21,994 nt of DNA from CAVURW01 sp963743595 (GCA_963743595.1 CAVURW010000123.1:1-21994); one strand, 5' to 3'; positions 1 through 8,047 are shown, counted from the stretch's first letter. Numbers and translations are program-made. The notes: a model not told the origin generated them from the letters alone.

Positions 1-2
1 GG

Positions 3-350
3 AGCATAGAAAAGACGTTGATTGGTGTGCTGCGAAATTGCAAAAAAGAGGAGGATTTGATGGGGGTGTGGCCCTACATCCACCGCTTGTCGATGCCTTG
101 GAGCAACGAACTGTGCGACCACTTGCTGGCGAAGTTCCGTGAGATCGGCCTAGATCCGGAGCCCACGCACATTTGGCGTTGGAGCAACATGATGGGCCAA
201 TTGGCAGAGGTGATGCCGTGTGAATTCGCGGGCGCGGTAAACTCGTGGCCGAAGGAGATTGAACGAGCGGAGGCGAGGGCGGCCATTGATGAATTTTGCA
301 GCGTGATCGAATTTCGCCGGAAGTTGAATCGCAGTGTGAAAACAAAATAA
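3..350 (+). CDS. C-terminal part of a DUF5691-like protein (5' end outside window)
   Basis: The frame is open from the first bases of the window and ends at TAA 348-350, so this is the last ~115 residues of a longer protein. A TTG at 18 is only an internal codon. The visible part is helical and Trp-rich (PWSNEL, WRWSNMM, NSWPKEIERAE) and ends with a basic segment, FRRKLNRSVKTK. No catalytic motif is visible. It stops 3 nt before the MoxR ATPase gene, so it belongs to that operon. In many bacteria a DUF5691 protein, often with a SWIM zinc-finger gene, sits directly before a MoxR ATPase, a DUF5682 protein and a VWA protein. The pattern of this C-terminus and its position fit DUF5691. The family name is inferred mainly from context, and the function is unknown. 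Confidence 0.6.
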   Translation, partial: SIEKTLIGVLRNCKKEEDLMGVWPYIHRLSMPWSNELCDHLLAKFREIGLDPEPTHIWRWSNMMGQLAEVMPCEFAGAVNSWPKEIERAEARAAIDEFCSVIEFRRKLNRSVKTK

Positions 351-353
351 AGA

Positions 354-1475
354 ATGACAACTATGACTACTGAATCGAAACCTAAAAACGAAGCAAAGGC
401 CGCCCTGCGCGAGGCCGCAGAGACAATTTTCGCGAAAGAGCTGGAGGCCTTGGCCAAGCACGATGAGCATCCTCGTCCAGCGAATTGGAAACTCTCCCCT
501 TGGGCGGTTGCGAAATATCTTCTGGGTGGAAAATTGGACGACGGAACCGAGATCACGCCGAAGTATTTGGGCGATAAACGCCGGATCGAAGTTGCCGTGG
601 CGACGCTGGCGACAGATCGTGCGCTGTTATTGATCGGTGTACCCGGTACGGCCAAGAGCTGGGTCTCTGAGCACCTCGCCGCCGCCGTTTGCGCCGATTC
701 ACGACTCGTCGTCCAGGGCACGGCAGGAACGAGCGAAGAAGCGGTCCGCTACGGATGGAATTACGCGAAGTTATTGGCCGAAGGGCCGAGTCAAAGTGCT
801 GTGGTGCCAAGCCCGGTGATGCGTGCGATGCGCGAAGGAAAGATCGTGCGTATCGAAGAATTAACGCGTATTCCCTCCGATGTTCAAGACGCCCTGATCT
901 CGATTCTCTCTGAAAAAACGTTGCCCCTTCCCGAGCTAAATTCTGAAGTATTGGCGGCGAAAGGCTTCAACGTCATCGCCACGGCAAATGATCGTGATCG
1001 CGGCGTGAACGAGCTTTCCAGCGCATTGAAACGCCGATTTAACACGGTGGTGTTGCCGCTGCCCGATAGCTTGGAAGAAGAGGTGCAAATCGTCGCATCA
1101 CGGGTGGCGTCGCTCGGTAAATCGCTCAACTTCCCGGTTCAGCCTCCGGCTCTGGAAGAAGTGCGGCGTCTGATAACGGTGTTCCGCGAGCTGCGCGCGG
1201 GCGTAACTGTGGATGGCAAAACGAAGGTGAAATCGCCATCCGGGACGTTGAGCACCGGCGAGGCCATTTCCGTGATGAATCAGGGCCTTTCGCTGGCCGG
1301 TCACTTCGGCGATGGAACGCTCCGTGCGGGCGATCTCGCTTCCGGGCTCCTCGGTGCGGTCATTAAAGATCCGGTGCAGGATCGCGTGATCTGGATGGAA
1401 TATCTGGAGACGGTGGTGAAGGATCGCGATGGATGGAAGGATCTCTACCGGGCCTGTAAGAGCGCCACGGAATAG
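354..1475 (+). CDS. MoxR-type AAA+ ATPase (YehL-like)
   Basis: A 373-residue cytoplasmic AAA+ ATPase of the MoxR group. Visible motifs: Walker A GVPGTAKS at residues 95-102, with the AK-S form common in MoxR proteins; a Walker B-like strand KIVRIEEL at 163-170; sensor 1 NVIATAND at 206-213; and an arginine-finger region SSALKRRF at 222-229. The first ~75 residues form a charged, helical N-terminal extension. MoxR ATPases usually act with a VWA-domain partner as chaperone-like remodellers or metal-insertion machines. Here the VWA gene lies two genes downstream. The ATG is 3 nt after the previous stop and no strong ribosome binding site is seen, which suggests translational coupling. The gene order ATPase - DUF5682 - VWA is that of E. 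coli yehL-yehM-yehP. The ATPase call is sure; the client is unknown. Confidence 0.9.
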   Translation: MTTMTTESKPKNEAKAALREAAETIFAKELEALAKHDEHPRPANWKLSPWAVAKYLLGGKLDDGTEITPKYLGDKRRIEVAVATLATDRALLLIGVPGTAKSWVSEHLAAAVCADSRLVVQGTAGTSEEAVRYGWNYAKLLAEGPSQSAVVPSPVMRAMREGKIVRIEELTRIPSDVQDALISILSEKTLPLPELNSEVLAAKGFNVIATANDRDRGVNELSSALKRRFNTVVLPLPDSLEEEVQIVASRVASLGKSLNFPVQPPALEEVRRLITVFRELRAGVTVDGKTKVKSPSGTLSTGEAISVMNQGLSLAGHFGDGTLRAGDLASGLLGAVIKDPVQDRVIWMEYLETVVKDRDGWKDLYRACKSATE

Positions 1476-1485
1476 CCGCTTATAT

Positions 1486-3825
1486 ATGAGCGTTCATTTG
1501 TTTGGTGTACGGCATCACGGCCCGGGCTCCGCGCGAAGTCTGGTGACCGCGCTTGCGGAGCTGCAGCCGGACATTCTCCTGCTAGAGGGACCGGCCGATG
1601 TGACCGATATGTTCGAATACGCCGGGCACGAACAAATGCTGCCGCCCGTGGCTCTACTGGTCTACGCGGCGGAGGCCCCGAAACGTGCGGCGTTTTACCC
1701 ATTCGCGGAGTTTTCACCGGAATGGCAAACGATTCAGTACGCGCTGGAAAAGAAGATTCCCATTCGCTTTATGGATCTTCCGCAGATGTACCAACTGCTG
1801 CCGAAGCCTGAAGACGAGCCGAAAAAGATCGATCCTGCGGGGGATGGGGGTAGCAACGAAAACGAGGATGACGAGGGCGATGAGGGGGAAGAGACGCCAG
1901 GCGGGACTGTAGCTGACGATGTGGAGTCGCTTGAGAAACCGATCGATCCCGAAGAAGACGAGCGGCAAAAGATTCGTCGCGATCCGATCGGTTGGGCAGC
2001 GCGTGCCGCTGGTCACACCGATGGCGAGCGCTGGTGGGAATGGCTGGTGGAACAGCGAAAAGGACAGGCGTTCGAGGCGATTCACGAGCTGATGACCGCC
2101 CTTCGCGCGGAAGCCGGCCCGGAGCTTGATATCGTGGAGCAGCGCCGTGAAGCGTTCATGCGGCAGACATTACGTGCAGCCGTAAAAGAGGGCTTTTCGA
2201 AAATCGCTGTGGTTTGCGGCGCATGGCACACACCGGCACTCGCGACGATGCCGAGCGTTAAAGAAGACACGGAATTGTTGAAGGGGTTGCCCAAAACAAA
2301 AGTCGTCTCGACGTGGATTCCGTGGACGTTTGATCGTCTAAGTCGACGGAGCGGCTACGGCGCGGGGATTCGCTCGCCCGGTTGGTATGAACATTTGTGG
2401 GAGCAGCGAAACGCCGAGGACATCCTTTCCAGTTGGATGACAAAAACGGCGCGTTGCTTTCGGCAGGAGGGGATCGATATTTCCCCGGCCCACGCGATTG
2501 AAGGTGCGCGATTGGCCCACACGCTGGCCGTCCTGCGCTTGACGCCGCAACCGGGATTGAATGAAGTGTGCGAGGCGGTTCAGACCGTGTTTTGCTTCGG
2601 CAGCAGTGTGCAGATGCAGTTGATCGACGAAAAATTGATCGTCGGTGAGCGGATGGGGACGGTGCCGGATGATATCCCGAAACTGCCGCTCGTTCAGGAC
2701 GTCGCGAAGGAACAAAAGCGATTGCGTCTGCCTCCGGAAGCCGGCGAAAAGGTGCTCGATCTCGATTTGCGTAAGCCGAACGATTTGGACCGAAGCTTTT
2801 TAATTCGACGGTTAAGCATCCTCGGTTTGAACTGGGGTAAGGTGCAGGAAGTGAGCGGCAAGACAGGCACGTTCCATGAGTTTTGGAAGCTGCGCTGGCG
2901 TCCGGAGTTTGCGGTGGAAATGGTGGAGGCGAGTGTCTGGGGGAACACGGTACTGGAGTCTGCGGAAGCGAAGTTGATCGATGAAGCGGAGGAAGCCAAG
3001 CTGCTACCAAAGCTTACCGAAATGCTGGAAGTGGGTCTGCAGGCGCAATTGGGCGGCGCGGTTCAGGTGCTCCTGCGTCGTGTGGATGAAGTGGCCGCCG
3101 CGACGAGCGATGTGCCGCATTTGATGCTCGCACTCCCGCCACTCGTGAACGTGCAGCGCTATGGTGATGTGCGCAAGACCGATACGAGCGCCGTTGGGCA
3201 TGTGATTCGCGGTTTGATCACGCGCCTGTGCATCGGTTTGCCGGGTGCCTGTTCGGCCCTGGATGACGACGCTTCTGAAGCGATGTACGAGGCGATGACG
3301 GCGGTGGATCAAGCAGTCCGCATTTTAAAAGAGACCGAGTACAAGGACCTCTGGTACGAGGCGCTCGAAAAAGTAGGCTCCAGCGGTGGGTCGGGGGGAC
3401 TCGTTGGCGGACGCGGCACACGATTGCTTTTTGAGGGGCAGATCATCACCGCGGACGAGTTGCGGCGGAGAGTGGGGCTGGCGCTTTCGATGGCATTGCC
3501 GGCACCGGTGGTGGGTGCCTGGGCGGAAGGGCTTTTGCGCGGAAGCGGCCTTGTCTTACTGCATCATCCGGAACTGCTGGCGTTGATCGATACATGGGTA
3601 AGCGGCTTAACCGAAGACACGTTCCGCAGCTTACTGCCGCTCTTGCGGCGCACCTTTGCGACATTCCCGAAACCGGAGCGAAATCAGATGGGCGAGAAGC
3701 TCAAAGAGGGCACGGGTGCCGAAGCCGCAAAGGCTGTCGTGATCGAGGATGATATCGATTGGGACCGCGCACGTTTGGTGCTGCCTACCCTCGGAAAAAT
3801 GTTGGGTCTGGAGACGAAATCATGA
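1486..3825 (+). CDS. DUF5682 family protein (YehM-like) with TIKI/TraB-like N-terminal motifs
   Basis: A 779-residue protein of unknown function. The ATG at 1486 is preferred over an in-frame ATG at 1429, because the latter lies inside the ATPase gene and MSVHLFGVRHHGPGSAR is the usual family start. Motifs in order: GVRHHGPGSAR 7-17, LLLEGP 31-36, IRFMDLP 93-99, RREAFMR 220-226 and VVCGAWH 242-248. An Asp/Glu/Gly-rich, probably disordered linker spans about 108-165. From ~260 on the protein is mostly helical, with a Gly-rich loop near 645-655. There is no signal peptide or membrane segment. The spaced G-x-x-H, E-G-P and G-x-x-H motifs recall the TraB/ChaN/EreA (TIKI) hydrolase-like fold; that is inference. 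The gene starts 10 nt after the ATPase stop and overlaps the VWA gene by 4 nt. Confidence 0.85.
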   Translation: MSVHLFGVRHHGPGSARSLVTALAELQPDILLLEGPADVTDMFEYAGHEQMLPPVALLVYAAEAPKRAAFYPFAEFSPEWQTIQYALEKKIPIRFMDLPQMYQLLPKPEDEPKKIDPAGDGGSNENEDDEGDEGEETPGGTVADDVESLEKPIDPEEDERQKIRRDPIGWAARAAGHTDGERWWEWLVEQRKGQAFEAIHELMTALRAEAGPELDIVEQRREAFMRQTLRAAVKEGFSKIAVVCGAWHTPALATMPSVKEDTELLKGLPKTKVVSTWIPWTFDRLSRRSGYGAGIRSPGWYEHLWEQRNAEDILSSWMTKTARCFRQEGIDISPAHAIEGARLAHTLAVLRLTPQPGLNEVCEAVQTVFCFGSSVQMQLIDEKLIVGERMGTVPDDIPKLPLVQDVAKEQKRLRLPPEAGEKVLDLDLRKPNDLDRSFLIRRLSILGLNWGKVQEVSGKTGTFHEFWKLRWRPEFAVEMVEASVWGNTVLESAEAKLIDEAEEAKLLPKLTEMLEVGLQAQLGGAVQVLLRRVDEVAAATSDVPHLMLALPPLVNVQRYGDVRKTDTSAVGHVIRGLITRLCIGLPGACSALDDDASEAMYEAMTAVDQAVRILKETEYKDLWYEALEKVGSSGGSGGLVGGRGTRLLFEGQIITADELRRRVGLALSMALPAPVVGAWAEGLLRGSGLVLLHHPELLALIDTWVSGLTEDTFRSLLPLLRRTFATFPKPERNQMGEKLKEGTGAEAAKAVVIEDDIDWDRARLVLPTLGKMLGLETKS

Positions 3826-4994
3826 GCATCACAAAGGAAGAACATCAGCGGCGTTGGCGCTTGATCTTGGGGGGTGGTGAAGCCGATGGGATCGGCCTGC
3901 AAATGACCGGCGCAGACGTGAAGATGGATGCTGCCTTGGAAGCACTCTACGATCCCGATGTCAAGCGCTCGGGCGGTCTGGGCAGCTCGGCTCCGAATGC
4001 GGTGCGATGGCTTGGGGATATTCGCAATTATTTCCCGACTGCGGTGGTTCAAGTGATGCAGATGGACGCGCTGAAGCGGTTGAACATGAAACAGATGCTG
4101 CTGGAGCCCGAGATGCTGGCGAACGTACAGCCCGACGTGAATCTAGCCGCCATGTTGATTTCGCTAAAACATCTCATCCCGAGCAAGACGAAAGACACGG
4201 CTCGAACAGTGGTGCGGAAAGTCGTAGAGGAGATCGAGAAAAAGTTGGCGAATCCCCTTCGTCAGGCGATCCAGGGCAGCCTCAATCGCTCGGCGCGCAA
4301 TCGCCGCCCGAAGCATCATGAGATCGATTGGAACCGGACCATTCGCGCGAATTTAAAGCATTATCAAAAGGAATATAAGACGGTGATTCCCGAGACACGG
4401 ATCGGGTTCGGTCGCAAGACAAGCGCCTCGCGCGAGATTATCATTTGCATCGATCAAAGCGGATCGATGGCGACCTCGGTTGTTTACTCGGGCATCTTTG
4501 GGGCGGTGATGGCGTCGATGCGCTCGGTGAAGACTTCCATGGTGGTGTTCGATACGGCGGTGGTCGATCTAACCGCGCAATTGCACGATCCAGTGGAGCT
4601 GCTTTTTGCGACTCAGCTCGGTGGCGGCACGGACATTGAAAAGGCACTCACCTACAGTCAGAGCCTGATCAAAGCGCCTACGGAGACGATCTTCGTACTC
4701 ATCAGCGATTTAATCGAGCCGGGCAGTCATCAAAAGGTGATGCAACGCGCCGCGAGCATCGTTTCGTCCGGCGTTCGCATGGTGACGCTGCTGGCGCTAA
4801 CGGATCGCGGAAAGCCGGTTTACGATCACAATTTGGCGGCTGGATTTGCTGGATTGGGCATCCCATCCTTTGCCTGCACGCCTGAGCTGTTCCCGGATAT
4901 GATGGCGGCGGCGATTCAGAAGCAGGACCTGGGGGTGTGGGCTGCCGCAAAGGGCATCAAGACGAGCGCCCCCGATTCCGGCGAAGCGACGTGA
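3822..4994 (+). CDS. VWA (von Willebrand A) domain protein, YehP-like
   Basis: A 390-residue cytoplasmic protein with a C-terminal VWA domain. The MIDAS metal site is complete: DQSGS at 211-215, Thr in GGGTD at 267-271, and Asp in FVLISDL at 291-297. The first ~200 residues are a helical region (many Met, Lys and Glu) that likely contacts the partners, as in other MoxR-associated VWA proteins. The start is ATG 3822, sharing ATGA with the DUF5682 stop, so the two are translationally coupled. VWA proteins next to MoxR ATPases act as Mg-dependent adaptors that bind clients or stimulate the ATPase. This is the last gene of the operon, because 25 nt later a metabolic gene begins. The domain call is secure; the role within the cluster is inferred. 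Confidence 0.9.
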   Translation: MSITKEEHQRRWRLILGGGEADGIGLQMTGADVKMDAALEALYDPDVKRSGGLGSSAPNAVRWLGDIRNYFPTAVVQVMQMDALKRLNMKQMLLEPEMLANVQPDVNLAAMLISLKHLIPSKTKDTARTVVRKVVEEIEKKLANPLRQAIQGSLNRSARNRRPKHHEIDWNRTIRANLKHYQKEYKTVIPETRIGFGRKTSASREIIICIDQSGSMATSVVYSGIFGAVMASMRSVKTSMVVFDTAVVDLTAQLHDPVELLFATQLGGGTDIEKALTYSQSLIKAPTETIFVLISDLIEPGSHQKVMQRAASIVSSGVRMVTLLALTDRGKPVYDHNLAAGFAGLGIPSFACTPELFPDMMAAAIQKQDLGVWAAAKGIKTSAPDSGEAT

Positions 4995-5019
4995 CGTTGC
5001 TCTTCCAAAACGAGTAGCG

Positions 5020-5802
5020 ATGAGGCACTTTAGGGGGATGACGTCGCTACCTAAAGACTTGCACATTCGCCCGAGCCTCGATGAATTGGCTCTCCATACC
5101 GCGCAATTTATCCACAAACTGGCGCTTCACTACGTCCAAACCCAGGGCTGGTTCACGATCGCTCTTTCTGGCGGTTCCACGCCTAAGAAACTCCACGCGA
5201 AGTTGGCCGATGCGCAGCTCTTTCCCGATTTTCCGTGGGCGGACACCCACTTCTTTTTCGGCGACGACCGGTACGTGACGCCGGACCATGATCAAAGCAA
5301 TTATCGCATGGCCAAAGAGACGCTGTTCTCGCACGTGCCGAGTTTGCCTGAAGCGAACATCCACCGGATGCCGACGGAAGATCCCGATCCGGTAAGTGCT
5401 GCCGCACGCTACGAACGGACGCTTCGCCTCTTTTTCAAAGCAAAGTCGTGCCCGCAATTCGATCTGATTCTGCTCGGCATGGGCGACGATGGACACACGG
5501 CCTCGTTGTTCCCAGGATGCAGCGCAATCGATGAACGTGAGAAATGGGTTGTCTCGACTTGGGTCGAAAAATTGGAGACGAACCGTGTGACGTTCACCTA
5601 TCCGCTCATCAATAACGCGGATCACGTGCTCTTTCTCATCGCCGGTGCCGATAAGGCGCATCGGCTCGCCGACATCTTGGGCGGCAAAAATCCTGATCGC
5701 GTGCCTTACCCCTCCGAAGCGATTCAACCGACCCACGGCACGCTGCACTGGTTTCTGGACCAAGCTGCCGCATCTGAAATTGTACCGGCACCCTCCGCCT
5801 AA
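5020..5802 (+). CDS. pgl: 6-phosphogluconolactonase
   Basis: Hydrolyses 6-phosphogluconolactone to 6-phosphogluconate, the second step of the oxidative pentose-phosphate pathway, in the cytosol. The protein is 260 residues, normal for the DevB/Pgl family. Family motifs: FTIALSGGSTPKKL 45-58 (phosphate-binding loop), FFGDDRYVTPDHDQSNYRM 79-97, and LGMGDDGHTASLFPG 152-166 with the catalytic-region His159. The C-terminal THGTLHWFLDQAA also matches. The start is uncertain. ATG 5020 is the longest, but ATG 5038 leaves MTSLPKDLHIRP; the GGGGG before it is too close to act as a clean ribosome binding site. The gene is 25 nt after the VWA gene and 20 nt before rpe, so it may be read through from the upstream operon. 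Confidence 0.93.
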   Translation: MRHFRGMTSLPKDLHIRPSLDELALHTAQFIHKLALHYVQTQGWFTIALSGGSTPKKLHAKLADAQLFPDFPWADTHFFFGDDRYVTPDHDQSNYRMAKETLFSHVPSLPEANIHRMPTEDPDPVSAAARYERTLRLFFKAKSCPQFDLILLGMGDDGHTASLFPGCSAIDEREKWVVSTWVEKLETNRVTFTYPLINNADHVLFLIAGADKAHRLADILGGKNPDRVPYPSEAIQPTHGTLHWFLDQAAASEIVPAPSA

Positions 5803-5822
5803 CCCCATACCCCCATCTCCCT

Positions 5823-6521
5823 ATGCCTGTTAATCCAAAAGACCTGCGAATCGCGCCATCGCTCATCGCTGCAGACTTCAAAAATCTGACGGCGGCACTG
5901 GAGAAGATCGAGTCGAGCGCCGACCTGCTACATGTCGATGTGATGGATGGGCATTTCGTGCCGAACATCACGTTCGGGCCGTTCGTGGTTCAACACGTGC
6001 GGAAGATCACCAAGTTGCCGCTGGATGTGCATTTGATGATTTCAAAGCCCCGCGATTTCATTCCGCAATTTGCGGACGCCGGTGCCACGACGATTACATT
6101 TCATTTGGAGTCCGACGCAAATCCAGACGCGGTTAACGAAACGATCGACCTGATTTATCAGCACAAGTGTGGTGTCGGAATTTCGGTTAAACCAGGGACG
6201 CCGTTCGAGGCAGCGGCACCGTACATGAATCGGGTGTCGAGGTTCTTGGTGATGACCGTCGAACCGGGATTTGGCGGGCAAAGCTTCATGCCGGAGATGC
6301 TCGCGAAAGTGCGGGACGCGGTGCAATTGCGTCGGTCGGATCCGCATCTTTTTGGGTTCGATATTGAGGTCGACGGCGGACTTGCGCCCGACACGATTGG
6401 AGCGAGCGTCCAAGCCGGTGCGGAGGTCATTGTTGCGGGCACGTCGGTCTTTGGGAAGCCGGACCCAGCCGCTGCGATCGCCGCTTTACGAGTGGCTGCA
6501 GAGTTGGCGTTGAAAGGCTAA
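5823..6521 (+). CDS. rpe: Ribulose-phosphate 3-epimerase
   Basis: Interconverts ribulose-5-phosphate and xylulose-5-phosphate, in the pentose-phosphate or Calvin pathway. A TIM-barrel protein of 232 residues, typical length. Visible active-site motifs: IAPSLIAADF 10-19 (substrate Ser13), LHVDVMDGHFVPN 36-48 (metal ligands His37 and Asp39), DVHLM 68-72 (His70), VEPGFGGQSFMP 146-157 (phosphate loop), and IEVDGGL 181-187 (Asp184, the second catalytic acid). The C-terminal phosphate-binding VAGTSVFG is also present. No ribosome binding site is seen before ATG 5823. The gene follows pgl by 20 nt on the same strand, giving a two-gene pentose-phosphate unit that ends at the hairpin just after the stop. 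Confidence 0.96.
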   Translation: MPVNPKDLRIAPSLIAADFKNLTAALEKIESSADLLHVDVMDGHFVPNITFGPFVVQHVRKITKLPLDVHLMISKPRDFIPQFADAGATTITFHLESDANPDAVNETIDLIYQHKCGVGISVKPGTPFEAAAPYMNRVSRFLVMTVEPGFGGQSFMPEMLAKVRDAVQLRRSDPHLFGFDIEVDGGLAPDTIGASVQAGAEVIVAGTSVFGKPDPAAAIAALRVAAELALKG

Positions 6522-6525
6522 AGGT

Positions 6526-6552
6526 AAAGAGCGTTTAGCTTTGCTCTTTTTT
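6526..6552. terminator. Bidirectional intrinsic terminator between rpe and the glycosylase gene
   Basis: AAAGAGC (6526-6532) and GCTCTTT (6543-6549) form a perfect 7-bp stem with a 10-nt loop. A T run to 6552 follows on the + strand, and A residues flank the other arm. It begins 4 nt after the rpe stop. The convergent glycosylase stop codon (6535-6537 on the - strand) lies inside the loop, so its last codons double as one terminator arm. Confidence 0.7.
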
Positions 6553-7497
6553 CTTCGGGGGACGGCCCACGTTTTTGCGGCGTTTGTGGACGGGTGTCTT
6601 GCGATTGGTCTCGACGTGGAGGGGAGGAGGAAGGGCGGTGGGATTGGTTCGGACCCAGTGAAAAAGCAGCTGCTGCGCGTATCCGGCGTTAGGTCCAAAG
6701 TGTTTGAGCGCGAATTTGGTGAGTTCCTTGGCAGGGACGTTATGTCGGTCCTTAAAATAGAAACGGCGCATGACGCGCTTGATCCAGACATCAATGGGAA
6801 ACGCACCCAGATGTCCATACGCGAAGAGCAGGACGCAGTTGGCGACTTTCTCTCCGACGCCGCCGAGTTTTTCGAGTTCAACTTGCGCTTCTGCTACGGG
6901 CAGGGAGGCCACTCGTTCGAGATTAACGCGGCCTTCGGCTACTTGTTTTGCGGCCTTTAAGAGGTGGTCTGCGCGGTAGCCGGTTTTGCATTCGCGAAGA
7001 TCGGCAATGGTCGCTCGGGCGAGTCGCTCGGGTCGTGGGAAGGTGAACCAACCGGGCTGGATTTCCTCACCAAAGGCGCTTCGGAGTTCGCGATTGATTT
7101 GCTCGATTTGCACGACCTGTTTTTGCGCGGAGCAGATGAAGTTGCACACCGTTTCCCACGGTTCTTGTCGAAGCAGACGCATGCCGGGGGCGGCTTGGCG
7201 AGCTTGCGCCAGGAAAGGGTCGTCCGGGAAGGTTTTCCAAATGGCGGCCCAGTCGCGATCGAGGCCAAAGTATTGCGTTACCCCTTCAAAGGAGAGACCT
7301 GGGCCTGTTCCTCGGATCACATCGCCCTGTGCCCAGAGCACGCAGGGTAACCCATTGATCCAGCCGTACCATCGATCTCCGGGGCCGTGTTTCCACGAAA
7401 AGGCTTGGCCACTGGTGAGGGTCACTTCCAGATTCAAGCCATTCGCCGTTAACGTGAGCGATACCGGCGGCGGGACAAAAAGTGACGAGGCAGCCAT
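6535..7497 (-). CDS. 8-oxoguanine-type DNA glycosylase/AP lyase (OGG1-like HhH-GPD)
   Basis: A base-excision repair enzyme that likely removes 8-oxoguanine and nicks the abasic site; it acts on the chromosome. The 320-residue protein has an OGG N-terminal domain with SGQAFSW at 29-35. The HhH-GPD fold follows: FICSAQKQVVQIEQ 120-133, hairpin LGGVGEKVANC 211-221 with the Schiff-base Lys217, and FPIDVWIKRV 233-242 with catalytic Asp236. This Lys/Asp pair marks a bifunctional glycosylase. The tail from 300 is very basic (HKRRKNVGRPPKKK) and contains an AT-hook-like GRP core. The gene is the last of a three-gene minus-strand unit, 54 nt after the secreted small protein gene. An AlkA-like specificity is the alternative. 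Confidence 0.9.
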   Translation of the reverse strand: MAASSLFVPPPVSLTLTANGLNLEVTLTSGQAFSWKHGPGDRWYGWINGLPCVLWAQGDVIRGTGPGLSFEGVTQYFGLDRDWAAIWKTFPDDPFLAQARQAAPGMRLLRQEPWETVCNFICSAQKQVVQIEQINRELRSAFGEEIQPGWFTFPRPERLARATIADLRECKTGYRADHLLKAAKQVAEGRVNLERVASLPVAEAQVELEKLGGVGEKVANCVLLFAYGHLGAFPIDVWIKRVMRRFYFKDRHNVPAKELTKFALKHFGPNAGYAQQLLFHWVRTNPTALPPPLHVETNRKTPVHKRRKNVGRPPKKKEQS

Positions 7498-7551
7498 GAT
7501 TCCTCAACCCGATACTAAGCAGCTATCGGCTCGGCGTAAAGAACAGAACCG

Positions 7552-8040
7552 TTATCGGAAAGGCCGACCGACCAGAGTGCTAATGGCATGGCAAAATTGA
7601 CCGAATGATTTCCCCGGTTTTTGCGAAGATTCCTGCGGTTTTTCATCATTTGGATAGGAGTTATTTCCCTGAGAGTTGACGGTAGATTCGCCGAAGTTAA
7701 GCGTAAAGCGCCACTGCGTTCCATCAAAGTCTTTATCTGGATATTTAGTAGCCCAGGAAGAGACTTGGGCGCTGTTGAGTTTTCGAATGAAATCTTTCCA
7801 GGCCTCCAAGGAAGGATGAACGACGATTGACTCCGTAACTTGAGGTCCCGCCATCGCCTGGTAATGTACACCGTCCGGCTTGAGCTCCAGCGAATAGTTG
7901 TCTGTGAAGCCGCCGATATAGGCCTTGAAGACAGTTGGCTCGGAAAGCGGCAGAACTTTAACTTCCTGAGCAGAAACATTGCAACAAAAGGCAAAAGTTG
8001 ACGAGATAGTGAGAACGAAGCCGAGCGGGAAAAACGGCAT
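7552..8040 (-). CDS. Small secreted protein of unknown function
   Basis: A 162-residue protein with a clear signal peptide: a hydrophobic stretch at residues 3-20 and a likely cleavage after VSA at ~24, so it is exported. The mature part is soluble. It has the pattern W-x-x-F...W-x-x-x-Y (86-102), then DGTQW (106-110), a short strand, and SQGNNSYP (122-129), followed by a helical end FGQFCHAISTLVG. I remember a similar W...DG-x-x-W...G-x-N-x-Y-P layout in small secreted proteins of Verrucomicrobiota-type genomes, but no function is known to me. It starts 7 nt after the preceding minus-strand gene stops, so the two are almost surely co-transcribed. An overlapping frame at 7515-7994 lacks such features. 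Confidence 0.75.
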   Translation of the reverse strand: MPFFPLGFVLTISSTFAFCCNVSAQEVKVLPLSEPTVFKAYIGGFTDNYSLELKPDGVHYQAMAGPQVTESIVVHPSLEAWKDFIRKLNSAQVSSWATKYPDKDFDGTQWRFTLNFGESTVNSQGNNSYPNDEKPQESSQKPGKSFGQFCHAISTLVGRPFR

Positions 8041-8047
8041 TCGGCGG

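Noticed and set aside
74..721. 215-codon minus-strand frame across the first two genes
   Set aside because: It runs antisense to two well-supported coding genes and has a Ser/Ala/Arg-rich shadow composition without motifs.
2258..3010. 250-codon minus-strand frame inside the DUF5682 gene
   Set aside because: Very rich in Pro, Arg and Ser, with no recognisable domain; it is the complement of conserved coding sequence.
5047..5808. 253-codon minus-strand frame opposite pgl
   Set aside because: The plus strand carries all Pgl motifs; the minus frame is their complement.
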